From positions 359,994-382,734 of the forward strand of contig NW_003137827.1 of the NCBI RefSeq assembly GCF_000003605.2: a DNA stretch of 22,741 nucleotides, given 5' to 3'. Position numbers and translations under genes: made by a program. Shown piece after piece: positions 1 to 9,817 of the stretch; positions within the stretch are counted from its first letter, which is position 1; each line of letters opens with the position of its first letter. Under the pieces are notes generated by a model. The model searched no databases, was not told the origin of the DNA, and saw only the letters and a list, made by a program, of their open reading frames with translations. Source of the stretch: Saccoglossus kowalevskii (lineage: Eukaryota > Hemichordata > Enteropneusta > Harrimaniidae).

Positions 1-563
1 ACTTGGCTGATCCGGCCTTCGTTGCAACAAACCACGGTTACAAGTTCTAGTTCTAGTAACCATGAACAAACGCATAATTTCCCTCAGATACAACACTAAG
101 CGCTTTCTGTTGATGGTCAGTAAGCTCGTTCATCTTTCGTTGATTTCTATATTCCACAATTTTTAATTTACCAAGTCTGTGTCGTTTATATCGCGAGTTC
201 TGATTGGGTAATGCAAATGAGCCCGAGTGAATCTTATACTCGCTTGAGGGCGTGCGACATACAGTAAATTGCAGTGAAATCTGCCAAGGGTTAATGTTGA
301 GGCTTCGGCCGAATAAATGGTCCTTGGCTGGCGGAGATGAGGCACTTCAATCTGTTGCGACCACAATTTGGCGTCACAATCTTGATGTTTTTTTTGATGA
401 TGTATATTGTGTGCGAAATATTGTTGAGGATTACTACATTCCTGCCAATTATTTAACCTGTATAGCAATAATTCAAAATTTACAAAATAGGCTTCATATA
501 TTTTTCACAAAATGTTATAAAGACTTTTAGATGGGAATTGTGGTACAAAATTATCAAAATAAA

Positions 564-604
564 ACAAACAAACAAACAAACAAACAAACATACATACATA
601 CATA
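564..604. repeat. Tetranucleotide microsatellite (CAAA)n then (CATA)n
   Basis: Seven CAAA-type units run directly into about four CATA units. This is a compound simple repeat, probably grown by slippage. No gene overlaps it. Confidence 0.9.
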
Positions 605-1449
605 AAATTAGGCAAAATGCTGCAATATAGTTTACATGTTAACATATATTGCGTATAAATTGTAAAGGAAACATAATCCTATAATATTTTATAAAATCGT
701 GTAAACCCAATCTGTATATTCTCCTTGTGGTCGTGGAAACCGCTTTCAAAAGAGAAGACAGGCAACGCCACGTTCTATTTTGTTGTGCTGACTTGGGAAG
801 GAAGGGTTTCTGGCCATGACTCCAGTAGAAAATGAGATAACTTAAGAGCGGATTCCGGTGCAGAACAGGTGCAGATATCACTTGCTAGGCAACAATTCAC
901 ACATTAAATATTATTATATTAAATACATATTAAACAGAATACGTAAATCGCCGGCAGTGAACACGGAGTAGTCCGTACTTGTAGTCTAGACACCATCTGG
1001 AGCCGGTACGTATGGGTCAACTGTGGTGTTATTTGTTCATCAGCCCCTAGGGTAAACATGTACTTCCTCATACTAATATGTACGCAGTGAGTTTCAAAAC
1101 ACATAGTTAAACTATTAATTACCATTTGGTTGGCACTCGTACATTGAGTAGATGACAAGAAGTACGTTTGGTGATGCATTAATTAATTCAAGCCGGCTTA
1201 CATCTACAGAAAACGTACCAGGCCTGCTCTATTTTATCTGTTTAAAGCCTGTCTGTTTGGGTTTGCCGACCTTTGTTGGTAAAGTCACGAAAACTGCTGT
1301 GATTTTTGTGTGTGGAAAGGAGCGAGGAAATGAATCCATCACACAAAAGTCCTTGATGACATGTTACCTTATGAAAATCAGAAGTTGTGACATTCCATTT
1401 GTCATTATTGGATATTAGGTTAACTGATTAATAAGTAAAATTACATGCA

Positions 1450-1880
1450 ATATTCTGCGCATGCTTAAACGACGTCAAGATTTATCGGGCTTTTTTAGTC
1501 CACGTCGGACGTAGTCCGAAACGGGGCTTGTATTTCGGGTTCCCTGTGAGCGTGCGTGCGTCCGTCATCGTCATTTCGCGTGAACAAATTTTCTTCAAAG
1601 ATGGTACAAATACAAGTCATAATGGGTGACATGTGTATAACGATTTATTTTTGATTTGGTTGACCTTTAACCGACTGGCGGACATTTTTGTCCCCAAAAT
1701 CGACATTTGGACATGTCATCAACCGTTTCTTGGACATGCCTTGACCAATTTCATTCAAACTTTGAATTACTGGGCTACTGATGTACGTCACTTATTTCGT
1801 GATTTGATTCTAAATAGTGTACTGGTGGCCATTTTGTTTTTTACCAGTGTACTATTCATTTTACAGAGATAATTTACAGA
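1450..1880. repeat. Probable dispersed repeat with terminal-like palindrome
   Basis: The stretch begins with a GC-rich CpG-bearing head that contains the palindrome TCGGAC-GTA-GTCCGA (1505-1519) and a CGTGCGTGCGTCCGTC tract. A body with GGTGAC-like and TTGACC-like words follows. Its composition differs from the AT-rich flanks and resembles repeat families common in marine invertebrate genomes. That resemblance is an impression; no second copy is present in the window. A 79-residue plus-strand frame at 1633-1872 lies inside it, but I do not consider it a gene. Confidence 0.3.
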
Positions 1881-2162
1881 TTTGGGTTAAAGACAAGACA
1901 TAATGGGTTAAATATTGTTTTCAGTTATTTTTCGTTTTCATCGAAATATAGCCGAATGGCAGCCATTGTCGTCAAAAACGAAATTCAAACATCAATATGT
2001 ACCTGCTGGGATTACCCCGTGAATCGTATTTTTACGCCTGAAGCAATAATGACTGTGCAATGTGTATAAATACAAACATTCGACCAAGTCAAGAGTTTGG
2101 TTGTGACTCAACCCCGTCGAAAACGTAATGGGCAAAATCAGTAGAAATAACAGCCCTTTGGA

Positions 2163-2292
2163 TTAAACCATAATTACACTACATGAATGATTTTCAAAAC
2201 ACAACGAAAACAGCCTGGCCACCTCGCCTTCAGTAAAATTACGTAACCTTGTATCTTTTTTTAACACACTGTTCAATTGTTCCAACAGTTCT
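2163..2292 (-). other. Weak candidate second exon of gene A
   Basis: Downstream of gene A exon 1 on the minus strand, an AG at 2294-2293 is followed by one base and then an open frame starting E-L-L-E-Q-L-N-S-V-L-K-K. That phase fits the two bases left over at the end of exon 1. The leucine spacing resembles the start of gene B exon 2 ([11 protein letters not shown]). The W-S-F-N motif of gene B is not kept, and no strong donor in phase 2 follows (only GTTGTG or GTGTTT). It may be a decayed exon or chance. Confidence 0.2.
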
Positions 2293-2785
2293 CTATCATA
2301 ACCCGGAAGTAGTAATAATAAGCTGATTCGAGCTAGGTAAATCAACTGATGAAAAAAGCCACGATTAAAATCTAAACAGAAAGCTATAGCGCTAGAGGAA
2401 ATGCAGAACTATTTACACATATCCAAAGAGTCGATCATTAGTATCGTTGGTGAATATTCCAAAAGTTATTTTCAACTACACTAATATTGGCAATATAAAA
2501 ATATAGACTATATTAATAATCCGCCATTTTGTAAGCACTTTAGTGTTTGCTAAATTTCTATGCCTAAATTCAAAGCTTGATTACGCTGGGATCATATCAC
2601 ATAAAACAGTTTGAAATACAAGCATGTCAGCATCACATATATGTGATCGAGTGATCATGACGCAACGTGCTTTCTTTTCGTTGATCATGTAACTATTTCA
2701 ATAAAACACATTGAACAGCTTCAACAACAACAGAGGAATGTCATGACGCCAACTACCACGGCGAGTGTTATTGACACCAACTTAC

Positions 2786-2922
2786 CTGATTTGAGCCTCA
2801 GAATGTACTTCGTTACATCTACAGTGGTAGTTTGTCAATGAAAACAAAGAGGTCATTACGATAGCGATGCCGAGTAAGCATATAAGGGTGAAATACTTGG
2901 ACAAATTCGCCACAGTGGCCAT
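2786..2922 (-). CDS. Gene A: first coding exon of a second GT29 sialyltransferase paralog
   Basis: On the minus strand an ATG at 2922 opens 45 codons plus two bases, ending at a strong donor (ATCAG then GTAAGTTGG). The peptide begins MATVANLSKYFTLICLLG. It has a ten-residue cytoplasmic tail, then a hydrophobic anchor of about 19 residues, then a C-x-C-(D/N)-(E/Q)-V-x-S-(D/E)-A-x-I stem start. This is the same plan as gene B exon 1: 19 of the first 29 residues are identical, the intron is in the same phase, and the first 12 intron bases (GTAAGTTGGTGT) are the same. By homology it anchors a Golgi type II glycosyltransferase. Only this exon is certain, so whether the gene is functional is unknown. 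It points away from gene B, with the two start codons about 14 kb apart. Confidence 0.75.
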
Positions 2923-2940
2923 GATTGGGAATTCGCAAAT

Positions 2941-2957
2941 AGTGTCACGTCACAATG
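2941..2957 (-). promoter_or_regulatory. Proximal box upstream of gene A (GTGACGTGAC)
   Basis: On the minus strand GTGACGTGAC occupies 2953-2944 and ends 21 bases before the gene A ATG. It differs by one base from GTCACGTGAC, which sits exactly 21 bases before the gene B ATG, and both continue with AC. The shared position suggests a conserved promoter or 5' UTR element. The A version has lost the perfect E-box and looks more like a CRE half-site plus GTGAC. Confidence 0.45.
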
Positions 2958-5911
2958 AATGACGTACAGGTACATATACCGTGCCAGTCATATATCACCG
3001 GACTTCTCTCTCGAGCAGGTGGTTAATTGTGTCAGTAGACGGGCATTTGCTGTTACGGCCTGTAATGTTTTTTGATATCATCTGACTTGATCTAGCTTGA
3101 CCCTTGATCGCATCAAAATTAATGAACATGAACGAACAGACAATGTGAGGGCGCTGTGTAATCAGTTTAACCAAAATACAAAAACAATACAATCAAACTT
3201 TAGAGCGTTTAATATTGAGATTTGTTTTAAGTGAAGAAGTGTTCAATAATCAATATCTGACATTTGTTTGCCGTAGTTCAAATCGACACATACCTGAACG
3301 TAACAAATCGACATGTTTTCAAACTCATTTTCAAGTCTGTGTTGAAATGTGACGTTTATTTTTCATTAGAATACATTGTTAGGTTACCAAGACCCATTCA
3401 TTTTGTAAATATTACTCAAGTTTGGTAACGTGTTAAAACACGCCAAGTGACGGGGCATAGCCAATAAAAAACAGATGGCCAATATTCAGCGGAAGGGGGT
3501 GTAACGGGTATTTACGACGTACCATTCCATCTAATCAATCTTCATACAAATGCATGTGGACATCTAGTCGTACATAATGTACACTTCTTGGTAAAATATT
3601 AGGTGATTTTAATGCAGGAGGTTACTTCGGTCAATTGGATTGAGCGACGCATTTGATTGTCACTGGAAATGCATATCATTTTTGATATCCACAAACGCTT
3701 CTTCATCAGGATGAAAAAGCCAATTATCAAAGTTAAAAAAAAATACCTATTCGATAGTGAAGATATAAGTTATTTTATATACACATAAAAACTAACTAGC
3801 TTAGAAAGTGCGTTTGTGAAGAGTCTTGTCTGATTGGACGATATTTACTTACGCATTTTAATCAGAATTCTGGCTAATGTATATGCAAGCTACTTATCCA
3901 TTACTCAATTAGTCAAACGAAGGCTGTCTCATATTATCTTAAATATTTATCAATTGCCACGAAAATTTTTCCTTGGTTCAACATTAAACAATTATCATGT
4001 ATTAACATATTCTCCTCAAGTGTCCTCGTTGTTCGATGTCCTGGTAAATCCTGCAAGCTCAGACACTACTCCTGTGGTACCTATTTATTTTTGATACATG
4101 AAAAACGTAATAGCGATTCGTTACAATAGAATGCTGTATTACTCCATCGATGCAAGCTAATCCTGTTTACCCACTTGACTTTCTGGTAGTTATGGTGCGC
4201 CTCATCTGGAAATTCGCCAAAGCTCCGCTAAAGTGCACGTTTAATACTTGAGTCAATTTTATAGAAAGATTTTAATTCGCAACAATTTGGATTTAAAAAA
4301 AAACACTGTTCTCTTGTTCGGAAAACCTCCCACATAAACGTAGATATTTAAATATATGAGTTATAAGATTTTATTTTATTTTATTGAGACGATTAAAGTC
4401 ACGCTTGTAACTTTTTATATGCATTGTAACCTGTTCCCCTAGGAAAAATGGAAATAAAATAATAATAATATATTAAAATTTATGCAGTGACATTTCAGAG
4501 GTCATAGTTCATATAGGTTATCATTATCTAAGACAACACTACAGTCGTTTAAAATGATAAATCATATACACCATTTCAGACAATGTTTTTATGGGCTAAG
4601 TTTTGTGTAGGTCAAACGAAGTCATGTCAATATTTGGTTTTTGTAAAACAAAGGGAACAATCTTGACTAATATAATTACAAAATATGTTAATAGTTTGAT
4701 TCACGAGGCAAGTTCGTCAAATTAGCATTTTGTTTCAAGTTCCAATTTTTTTTGTTATTTCGGCTTCCAACACCTCTTTACTGAGGTAAAGAGCTGGCAT
4801 TAGATCTGTGTGATATAGCTGTTCATCATCTTTCTACTGCTCCCAGTCGTGATTTTGTACGTTGCTCAAAAAGTTTTAACCGGTATTATAAACCTATCCA
4901 GATTATCAAGATGTGAATGCAACAAAACTAAAACTAGCATGTACACCCTTCTGTGCTTGCCATGCGTCAAATCAAGGCATTAATGGACAAACAAGTGCAG
5001 CATGGAAAATACAGTAGTCAGAGGAACTACTATAAGAGTTTATGAGATATTATGAAATTACCATTTGTAAAAAAAATGCCCTACATAGTGAAATCAATGA
5101 TCGTATCCACTGACTAATGGTTTGATTCAATTTCCCGACTTCAAAAACATTAATTTGACATTAAATCACACAATTGCGATACTAACGTCGGAGATATAGT
5201 ACCTTATTAAATAGCATGGTGGCCATTTTTTTTAAATGACCATTTTGAAATGTGCACATTAGAAAGTAATAAATGACCATGCAACATGCGACATGTCACT
5301 GGTGATGAATAAATCACCAAAGTATAGTTACTGGTAATTCAGTAATATAAATGGTAATCTAGTGATACTCATTTAACTGTAGTTGCAGAGTAGAAAATGA
5401 TCTGTGAATTACCCAGGAGATACATACACACAAGTTTCTTTGGAATCTGATGTTATTCAAGTCATCAGTCGGACAAAAAAGTAGTTAATATGCAGAGATT
5501 TAACCTGATAGTTATCACCTCTGTATTAAAGCGGGAGGGTCGTCACCTGCGCACGCACGGGAATTGAGTCCCAAGCGATGATAACAACACACGCTAAAAA
5601 CGCAAAGGGTGACTCACATAAACAAATAGTGTCATAACACAACAGCTAAACTTTCAAAGTACTATCTGGGTAACATGACCTCCCCAAATTAACTAATCCT
5701 AATTGAGAGACAACAGCACAATTATCTCAGAATTGGCATTGAGAAAAAGTAATAAGAAATAAGAGGTCATTGTTTACAATCGCAAGAAACTTTATAAAAT
5801 GGGACCTGACTTAAAATACAAGTACTTGCCTGCTTAGTACAAGAAAACATGCATGGCTTGAAAATCTTGTGTAAGCTAAGCTTGTGTAAACTAATTTTTT
5901 TGGAACAACAA
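2958..5911. other. Intergenic region, no gene recognised
   Basis: Nearly 3 kb of AT-rich DNA with many stops in all frames. The longest frame (3834-4094, plus) has no recognisable motif and no splice context, so I leave it out. A perfect 8-base hairpin (CTCTTTAC-TGAG-GTAAAGAG) lies at 4774-4793. A GC-richer patch lies at 5525-5590 without a recognisable element. Confidence 0.6.
4774..4793. repeat. Perfect short inverted repeat (hairpin)
   Basis: Arms CTCTTTAC and GTAAAGAG are separated by TGAG. The stem does not match the histone 3' stem-loop consensus, and no T-tract follows. Function unknown. Confidence 0.5.
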
Positions 5912-5913
5912 TA

Positions 5914-5935
5914 CGAGGGGCGTTCAATTAGTAAT
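5914..5935 (+). repeat. Left terminal inverted repeat of mariner 1
   Basis: It begins CGAGGGGCGTTCAATTAG directly after the TA at 5912-5913, and pairs with 7070-7091 with one mismatch in 22 bases. Confidence 0.93.
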
Positions 5936-6069
5936 CCCTTGACCCACTTTCAGTTGTCTGATCTAGATAAAATTTTGCATGTGTAATGATTTACACCTCT
6001 ATGTGTTATGTTGCTCTGAACTAATTGTGGTTTCTGATTTACAGGTGTTTGAACTGAATCAGGTGTGAA

Positions 6070-7021
6070 ATGGAACCAGTTAAGTGTCGCGCAGTGATCC
6101 GGCTTTTGTATTTGAAAGGACGCACACCAAAGGAGACTTTTGATGCAAAGAAAGAAATTTATGGTGATGATACCCCATCATATGATCTTGTAAAATGCTG
6201 GCATTGTGAATTCACACATGGCCGGACGTTTGTGGAAACAGCTCGTCCCTCTTCTGCCATTGATGAGGCATCTGTCCCTCAAGTTGAGGCAGTCATTTTG
6301 ATAGACGCATTACTGTTCGCAAAATAATCCAAGAGGCCAATATTAGCACAGGGTCTGTTTAAACTATCGTTCATGGTTGCTCACGTCTTTCCAGAAGCAA
6401 GAACGCATCGAGTGCTCGAAGATGAATTTGCAGATGTGCCAATAAGGTGAGTCAAAGTTTTTCAAAAGACTGAATATACAGGATGAAACTTGGGTTCATC
6501 ACTATGATCCAGAGACCAAAGCACAGTCTCACCACCTCCAAAGAAGGCAAGGGTGCAGCCCTCTGCTGGCAAGGTCATGCTCACAATCTTCTGGGACCAG
6601 GAAGGAGTAGTGATGACAGATTTCCTGGCAAAGGGTACCATAATTACAGGAACCTATTACGCTTCATTTTCGACGAAATTAAGAGAAGCTCAGTCTCAAA
6701 ATCAAGAGGCGAGGCAAAATCAGCAAAGGTGTCATCCTCCAACTCGCATGTCGCCAGATCAGAAGTATAGGTGTGTGGCTAGAAACCCCCCCCCATACCC
6801 CTTACTCTCCTGACCTTGCACCCTCTGACTCTAATCTCGTCCCAGCCATGAAGTTATTTCTGAATAGAAAGCGTTTCCCAGACGATGCAGCCTTGATTTC
6901 TGAAGTTACGACGTGGTTGGAGGGACAACCTGGGGTGTTCTACAAAAACTGTGTCCAGAGCTGCATCAAACGATTGGAGAAATGCATAACTTTGGGTAGT
7001 TCCTATGTAGAGAAAGACTAA
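6070..7021 (+). pseudogene. Mariner transposase pseudogene (mariner 1)
   Basis: The start MEPVKCRAVIRLLYLKGRTP is the N-terminal helix-turn-helix of the mariner/SETMAR-like transposase group, continuing with the G-D-D-x-P-S-Y-x-x-V-K-x-W segment. At about 6300 the frame shifts (D-R-R-I-T-V-R-K-I-I-Q continues one base over) and a TAA follows near 6360. Later pieces are QDETWVHHYDPETK with the first catalytic Asp (about 6480-6520), K-V-M-L-T-I-F-W-D-Q-E-G-V-V-M-T-D-F-L (about 6560-6640), and Y-S-P-D-L-A-P-S-D with the third Asp (about 6800-6830), running to a stop at 7021. The segment that should hold the second Asp (H-D-N-A-P-x-H type) is not readable. Several frameshifts and stops mean no active enzyme is made. 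Confidence 0.9.
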
Positions 7022-7069
7022 TAACTGTGCCAAGTTGTACTAATCTGCTATGGGAAATGGGCCAGGGGC

Positions 7070-7091
7070 ATTACTTATTGAACGCCCCTCG
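7070..7091 (-). repeat. Right terminal inverted repeat of mariner 1
   Basis: It ends TTGAACGCCCCTCG, followed by TA at 7092-7093. It mirrors the left end with one mismatch in 22. Confidence 0.93.
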
Positions 7092-7709
7092 TACATCTCC
7101 TACATAAGAAGCCCCATGTTTTTAAGCACGCTTTATCTGCCGAAATGTTCCAATCCGCCAAAAACCATGACAAAATGAAAAGAAATGAAAAGCGGCTAGC
7201 TCTTGCTTTATATATAAATGCAGTCAACCCTCACATTATATCCAGCCATTATACAGCACACCAATGCCATGCGCGAGTAGATATGTACAACATTTTGTTA
7301 AGCTTTTTTAGATGATACTTGAGAAACCAGCTGATTGATATGCACAAGTTGCAACCATCTATGTCATTGAAATCTGTTCATGAAAAACCAGTTAAGTAAC
7401 TTAAATTGGCAAATTAATATGTAAATGCGACCCTCACAGTAAGCTCAATAACATATGTAAATATGACAATCTATGATGTGTTTTTGCTGGCACAAAATTC
7501 AGTCATCGGCTTCACATTGTTTTACATTTACTAATCAATCTTGTCAAATAATTGAATAACCAAGACCTCTGAGGGTCACAGCACTGAGGTGATGTTCGCT
7601 GTAAGGGCCCTACATATTTTGTTAAATCCAGAGGAATAGTTTCTTGTCTGATTGACGTCACGTGTTTCAAATGACCAGCACTGGAAGGATACTTCAAAAA
7701 TTCCCACCC
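7092..7709. other. 3' flank of the BTB gene, no further gene
   Basis: On the minus strand this is downstream of the BTB stop codon and should include its 3' UTR, but I find no AATAAA hexamer there. It contains TGACGTCACGTG at 7653-7664, an overlapping CRE and E-box, about 50 bases past the stop. The 61-residue minus frame at 7512-7697 has no recognisable feature. Confidence 0.5.
7653..7664. promoter_or_regulatory. Overlapping CRE (TGACGTCA) and E-box (CACGTG)
   Basis: TGACGTCACGTG joins a perfect palindromic CRE (ATF/CREB-type) to a perfect CACGTG E-box (USF/MITF/MYC-type) sharing two bases. It lies 3' of the BTB gene. Its role, if any, is unknown. Confidence 0.3.
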
Positions 7710-8966
7710 TCAATTTCCGAAGATATTGAAATACATGATGCCATCACACACGGTAGTGTCAAATATATATAATCGCATATTATTAACCACGAGTCTTCCA
7801 GATGTTAATGAGCTTGATGAAGGAAGTAGTACTTCACAAATTCTTCGCATATGGCCATTGGTATGGCAATAAAGGCAAATGCTACAATTGGAGGTGTTTA
7901 TGAGAAAATAAACACTTCCGTTATCCTGATGGAGACTAAGTGTTTTTTGCCATGAAAACAAGTAATCGCATGTATATGTAAGTTGTCCATCGTCATGGTG
8001 TTCAATTTTAATTTGGAGAATGTTCTTCAGTTGTAGTTCATAGTTTTCGATACTCATAAAAATGTAATTGTCCAATTCATTCAGTTCCTGCACTGTCAGG
8101 TTTGGTGTCATTGATGAAGTTTTTGGCAGAGGCAAAACATATTCCATCCACTTTTTACCACGACTATTGTTTCTCGCAACAAACATCACAATTTCATTGG
8201 CATCGATATATTTGTAAACGTTGTAACTATATTCGTTGCCAAAGTATTCACATATAATGTCATCATGAGGAAAGGGTGAATATTTCTCTTTATATGACTT
8301 AACGTGATGCGGTAATTTGATCCATTGCTTGGTGACATCATCGTAGTAGTATTCCAAATTATGCTTTATGCCTTTCAAATCAATTATTTTGTGGGATGTC
8401 GTGCTCACTATGACGTTTTTCTTGAACCGAGTTCTTTTAGAGTTTAGTTTATCAGTTATTCTAGCTTTGTTGTATAGACTAATATCCCTGTAGCTCGATG
8501 TCTCGGCCAGAAAATAGAAGTGTTCTGCGATATACTCGTGAATACAGTCGACTATATCGTGGTGGTTGAACCTATACGCATCACCTAATAGGGCGAAACA
8601 GTTATTTCTGTTAATGCAGTTTACCACATATTTCCACTCAAGGTTAACTTGCAAGTAATCTGCAGTTTCCATCATTTCTGAAATTTTTCTTGAATTGAGG
8701 GTAGTTATGTTGCTGTTGTAAAGGCAATCGAACACCAATGTAAGACCATCTATGGTTGGTGGCGCTTTTGTGAACACTATATCATGTATCTGACCATCCG
8801 AGGACCATTTGCGAGACAAACGTTTTTGAAAGTATACACTGTTCTGTTGAATAACATATTTATGGACATGGAATACGACATCACCCAAGTGAACCATCAC
8901 ATCCGGTGCTTCATCTTGGTGATTGCCGGGAAATCGCGTTGAAAGTGTGTCATAACCACTAGCCAT
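7710..8966 (-). CDS. BTB/POZ-domain protein, divergent Kelch-like family member, single exon
   Basis: This is a 418-residue open frame without introns. Residues about 20-112 form a BTB/POZ domain: A-P-D-V-M-V-H-L-G-D-V-V-F-H-V-H-K gives the typical D-V-x-x-x-x-x-x-x-F-x-x-H-K start, followed by S-x-Y-F at 43-46 and a T-A-D-Y-L-Q helix near 105-112. A shortened BACK-like helical part follows (about 113-165). The C-terminal half has degenerate kelch-blade traces (Y-Y-Y-D-D-V-T-K-Q-W-I-K-L-P; L-Y-I-F-D-T) but no clear double-glycine repeats. Known members are mostly 550-620 residues and act as substrate adaptors for Cullin-3 ubiquitin ligases, with BTB for dimerising and Cul3 binding. That role is inferred here, and the substrate is unknown. 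The ATG is chosen because an in-frame TAA lies four codons upstream and the context (AAG-ATG-G) is favourable. A possible 3' splice site lies at 8988. The intronless frame and weak propeller could mean a retrocopy, a lineage-specific fast-evolving member, or a BTB-BACK protein of another type. Confidence 0.88.
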   Translation of the reverse strand: MASGYDTLSTRFPGNHQDEAPDVMVHLGDVVFHVHKYVIQQNSVYFQKRLSRKWSSDGQIHDIVFTKAPPTIDGLTLVFDCLYNSNITTLNSRKISEMMETADYLQVNLEWKYVVNCINRNNCFALLGDAYRFNHHDIVDCIHEYIAEHFYFLAETSSYRDISLYNKARITDKLNSKRTRFKKNVIVSTTSHKIIDLKGIKHNLEYYYDDVTKQWIKLPHHVKSYKEKYSPFPHDDIICEYFGNEYSYNVYKYIDANEIVMFVARNNSRGKKWMEYVLPLPKTSSMTPNLTVQELNELDNYIFMSIENYELQLKNILQIKIEHHDDGQLTYTCDYLFSWQKTLSLHQDNGSVYFLINTSNCSICLYCHTNGHMRRICEVLLPSSSSLTSGRLVVNNMRLYIFDTTVCDGIMYFNIFGN

Positions 8967-9388
8967 CTTGGTTTCTTATGCATAAATCTAAAATACAAAC
9001 AAATATCAATAGGTTATACTGATAATCGATGTCCCGGGTTTGAAGGACGAGTTTGGTCTTTTACATTAGTCTAATTTGGTGTTGTTACAAGACAGTTATT
9101 GTAATTAGAGTAAAATAATGAGCGCTATAATAGTTTGAAAACATACTCATTTATTGATGGTTTTGGAGAAGGGGACGATTAATAATAGTAGTATACTTGG
9201 TACATACACAATATATACCCAAGTTCTGAACAATTATTAAACAAGAAGATTAACACTGCAAGTGCCATCGGCAGGGTCCAAGCTTTCGTATGTTTCATAA
9301 TTATGTTGATGTGTTTGTCATTCAGGTAGTTTAATTGATCAATACCATGACAAGACGAAGTTTATTCTATGTATTTTAGTTCTATGGC

Positions 9389-9817
9389 CATCTGTTATGT
9401 TCAATGCCTTGATTATGACGTTGGTTGTATATCCCATGCTCAACAGTGTTCCAGAGATGACAGCTATGCATAATAATGAGTCCACATGACCATATATGGT
9501 AATCGTTTATTTATCACATCTGTTGTCCAATGCCTTCATAAAAGCACGGGTTGCATCTCACTATATGCAACAGTACTTGAGATTGAGTTATGCATATTGA
9601 TGAAGTTAGACGGCCTCAACCATATGGGCCCAGAACCGTGTGATCTAGCCATATGTGAGTTCAAGTAAAGAGTACACTGTTGTAGATAGAAAGATGCAAC
9701 CTGCGCTATCAAGGCATTGAACAACAGATGACAGACAACATATATAGTCATTGTAAACTCATTAATATGGTTATCATATATGAAATATGCAAAAATATAA
9801 TAATGAAGGCATTGAAC
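9389..9817. repeat. Complex foldback element with internal direct repeats
   Basis: The word CATCTGTT(AT)GTTCAATGCCTTGAT at 9389 and its near copy at 9517 are direct repeats about 130 bases apart. Inverted copies occur near 9708-9730 and 9805-9817. The clearest arm pair is 9517-9576 with 9672-9730. They match with small gaps and include GGTTGCATCT against AGATGCAACC, and AACAGTAC against GTACACTGTT. The similarity continues outward (ATGAGT..ACATGACCATATATGG against its inverse near 9740-9775), perhaps to 9310 and 9895. The loop, about 9577-9671, contains its own CATATGG/CCATATG pair. This fits an old foldback or MITE-like element. Overlapping open frames (for example 9883-9536, minus) are by-products of the symmetry. 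No target-site duplication was identified. Confidence 0.7.

Larger units (their letters stand above)
1..2785 (-). other. Intron 1 and downstream part of gene A (no firm exon)
   Basis: This stretch lies 3' of the gene A first exon on the minus strand. I looked on the minus strand for the L-motif (C-x-V-G-N-S-G-I-L type), the W-x-F-N-x-T stem motif and the S-motif (E-I-H-L-F-G) and found none. The remaining exons are probably left of the window. One weak candidate for a second exon ends near 2292 and is described separately. Other contents are a short tetranucleotide repeat and a probable dispersed repeat around 1450-1880. The short open frames here show no family resemblance and have no supporting splice sites. 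Confidence 0.5.
5914..7091 (+). mobile_element. Tc1/mariner-superfamily DNA transposon, full length but inactive
   Basis: The element is bounded by terminal inverted repeats that begin CGAGGGGCGTTCAA. The first 22 bases match the inverted right end (7070-7091) with one mismatch at position 16. TA dinucleotides flank it at 5912-5913 and 7092-7093, the expected target-site duplication. The length of about 1.18 kb is close to the usual 1.2-1.3 kb of mariners. Inside is a broken DD34D-type transposase on the plus strand. It lies about 0.6 kb beyond the 3' end of the BTB gene. Intact termini mean it could still have been mobilised by a related transposase, but it cannot move itself. Confidence 0.93.

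Noticed and set aside
639-881. Minus-strand frame with L-P-K-S-A-Q-Q-N-R-T-W-R-C, loosely like the lead-in to the L-motif
   Set aside because: The residues after the Cys do not follow V-G-N-x-G, and no acceptor or donor in the right phase is present.
3834-4094. 86-residue plus-strand open frame in the intergenic region
   Set aside because: No recognisable domain, AT-driven composition, no evidence of splicing.
4774-4793. Histone-type 3' end stem-loop
   Set aside because: The stem and loop do not fit the GGC-T-C-T-TT-CAGAGCC form and there is no histone gene nearby.
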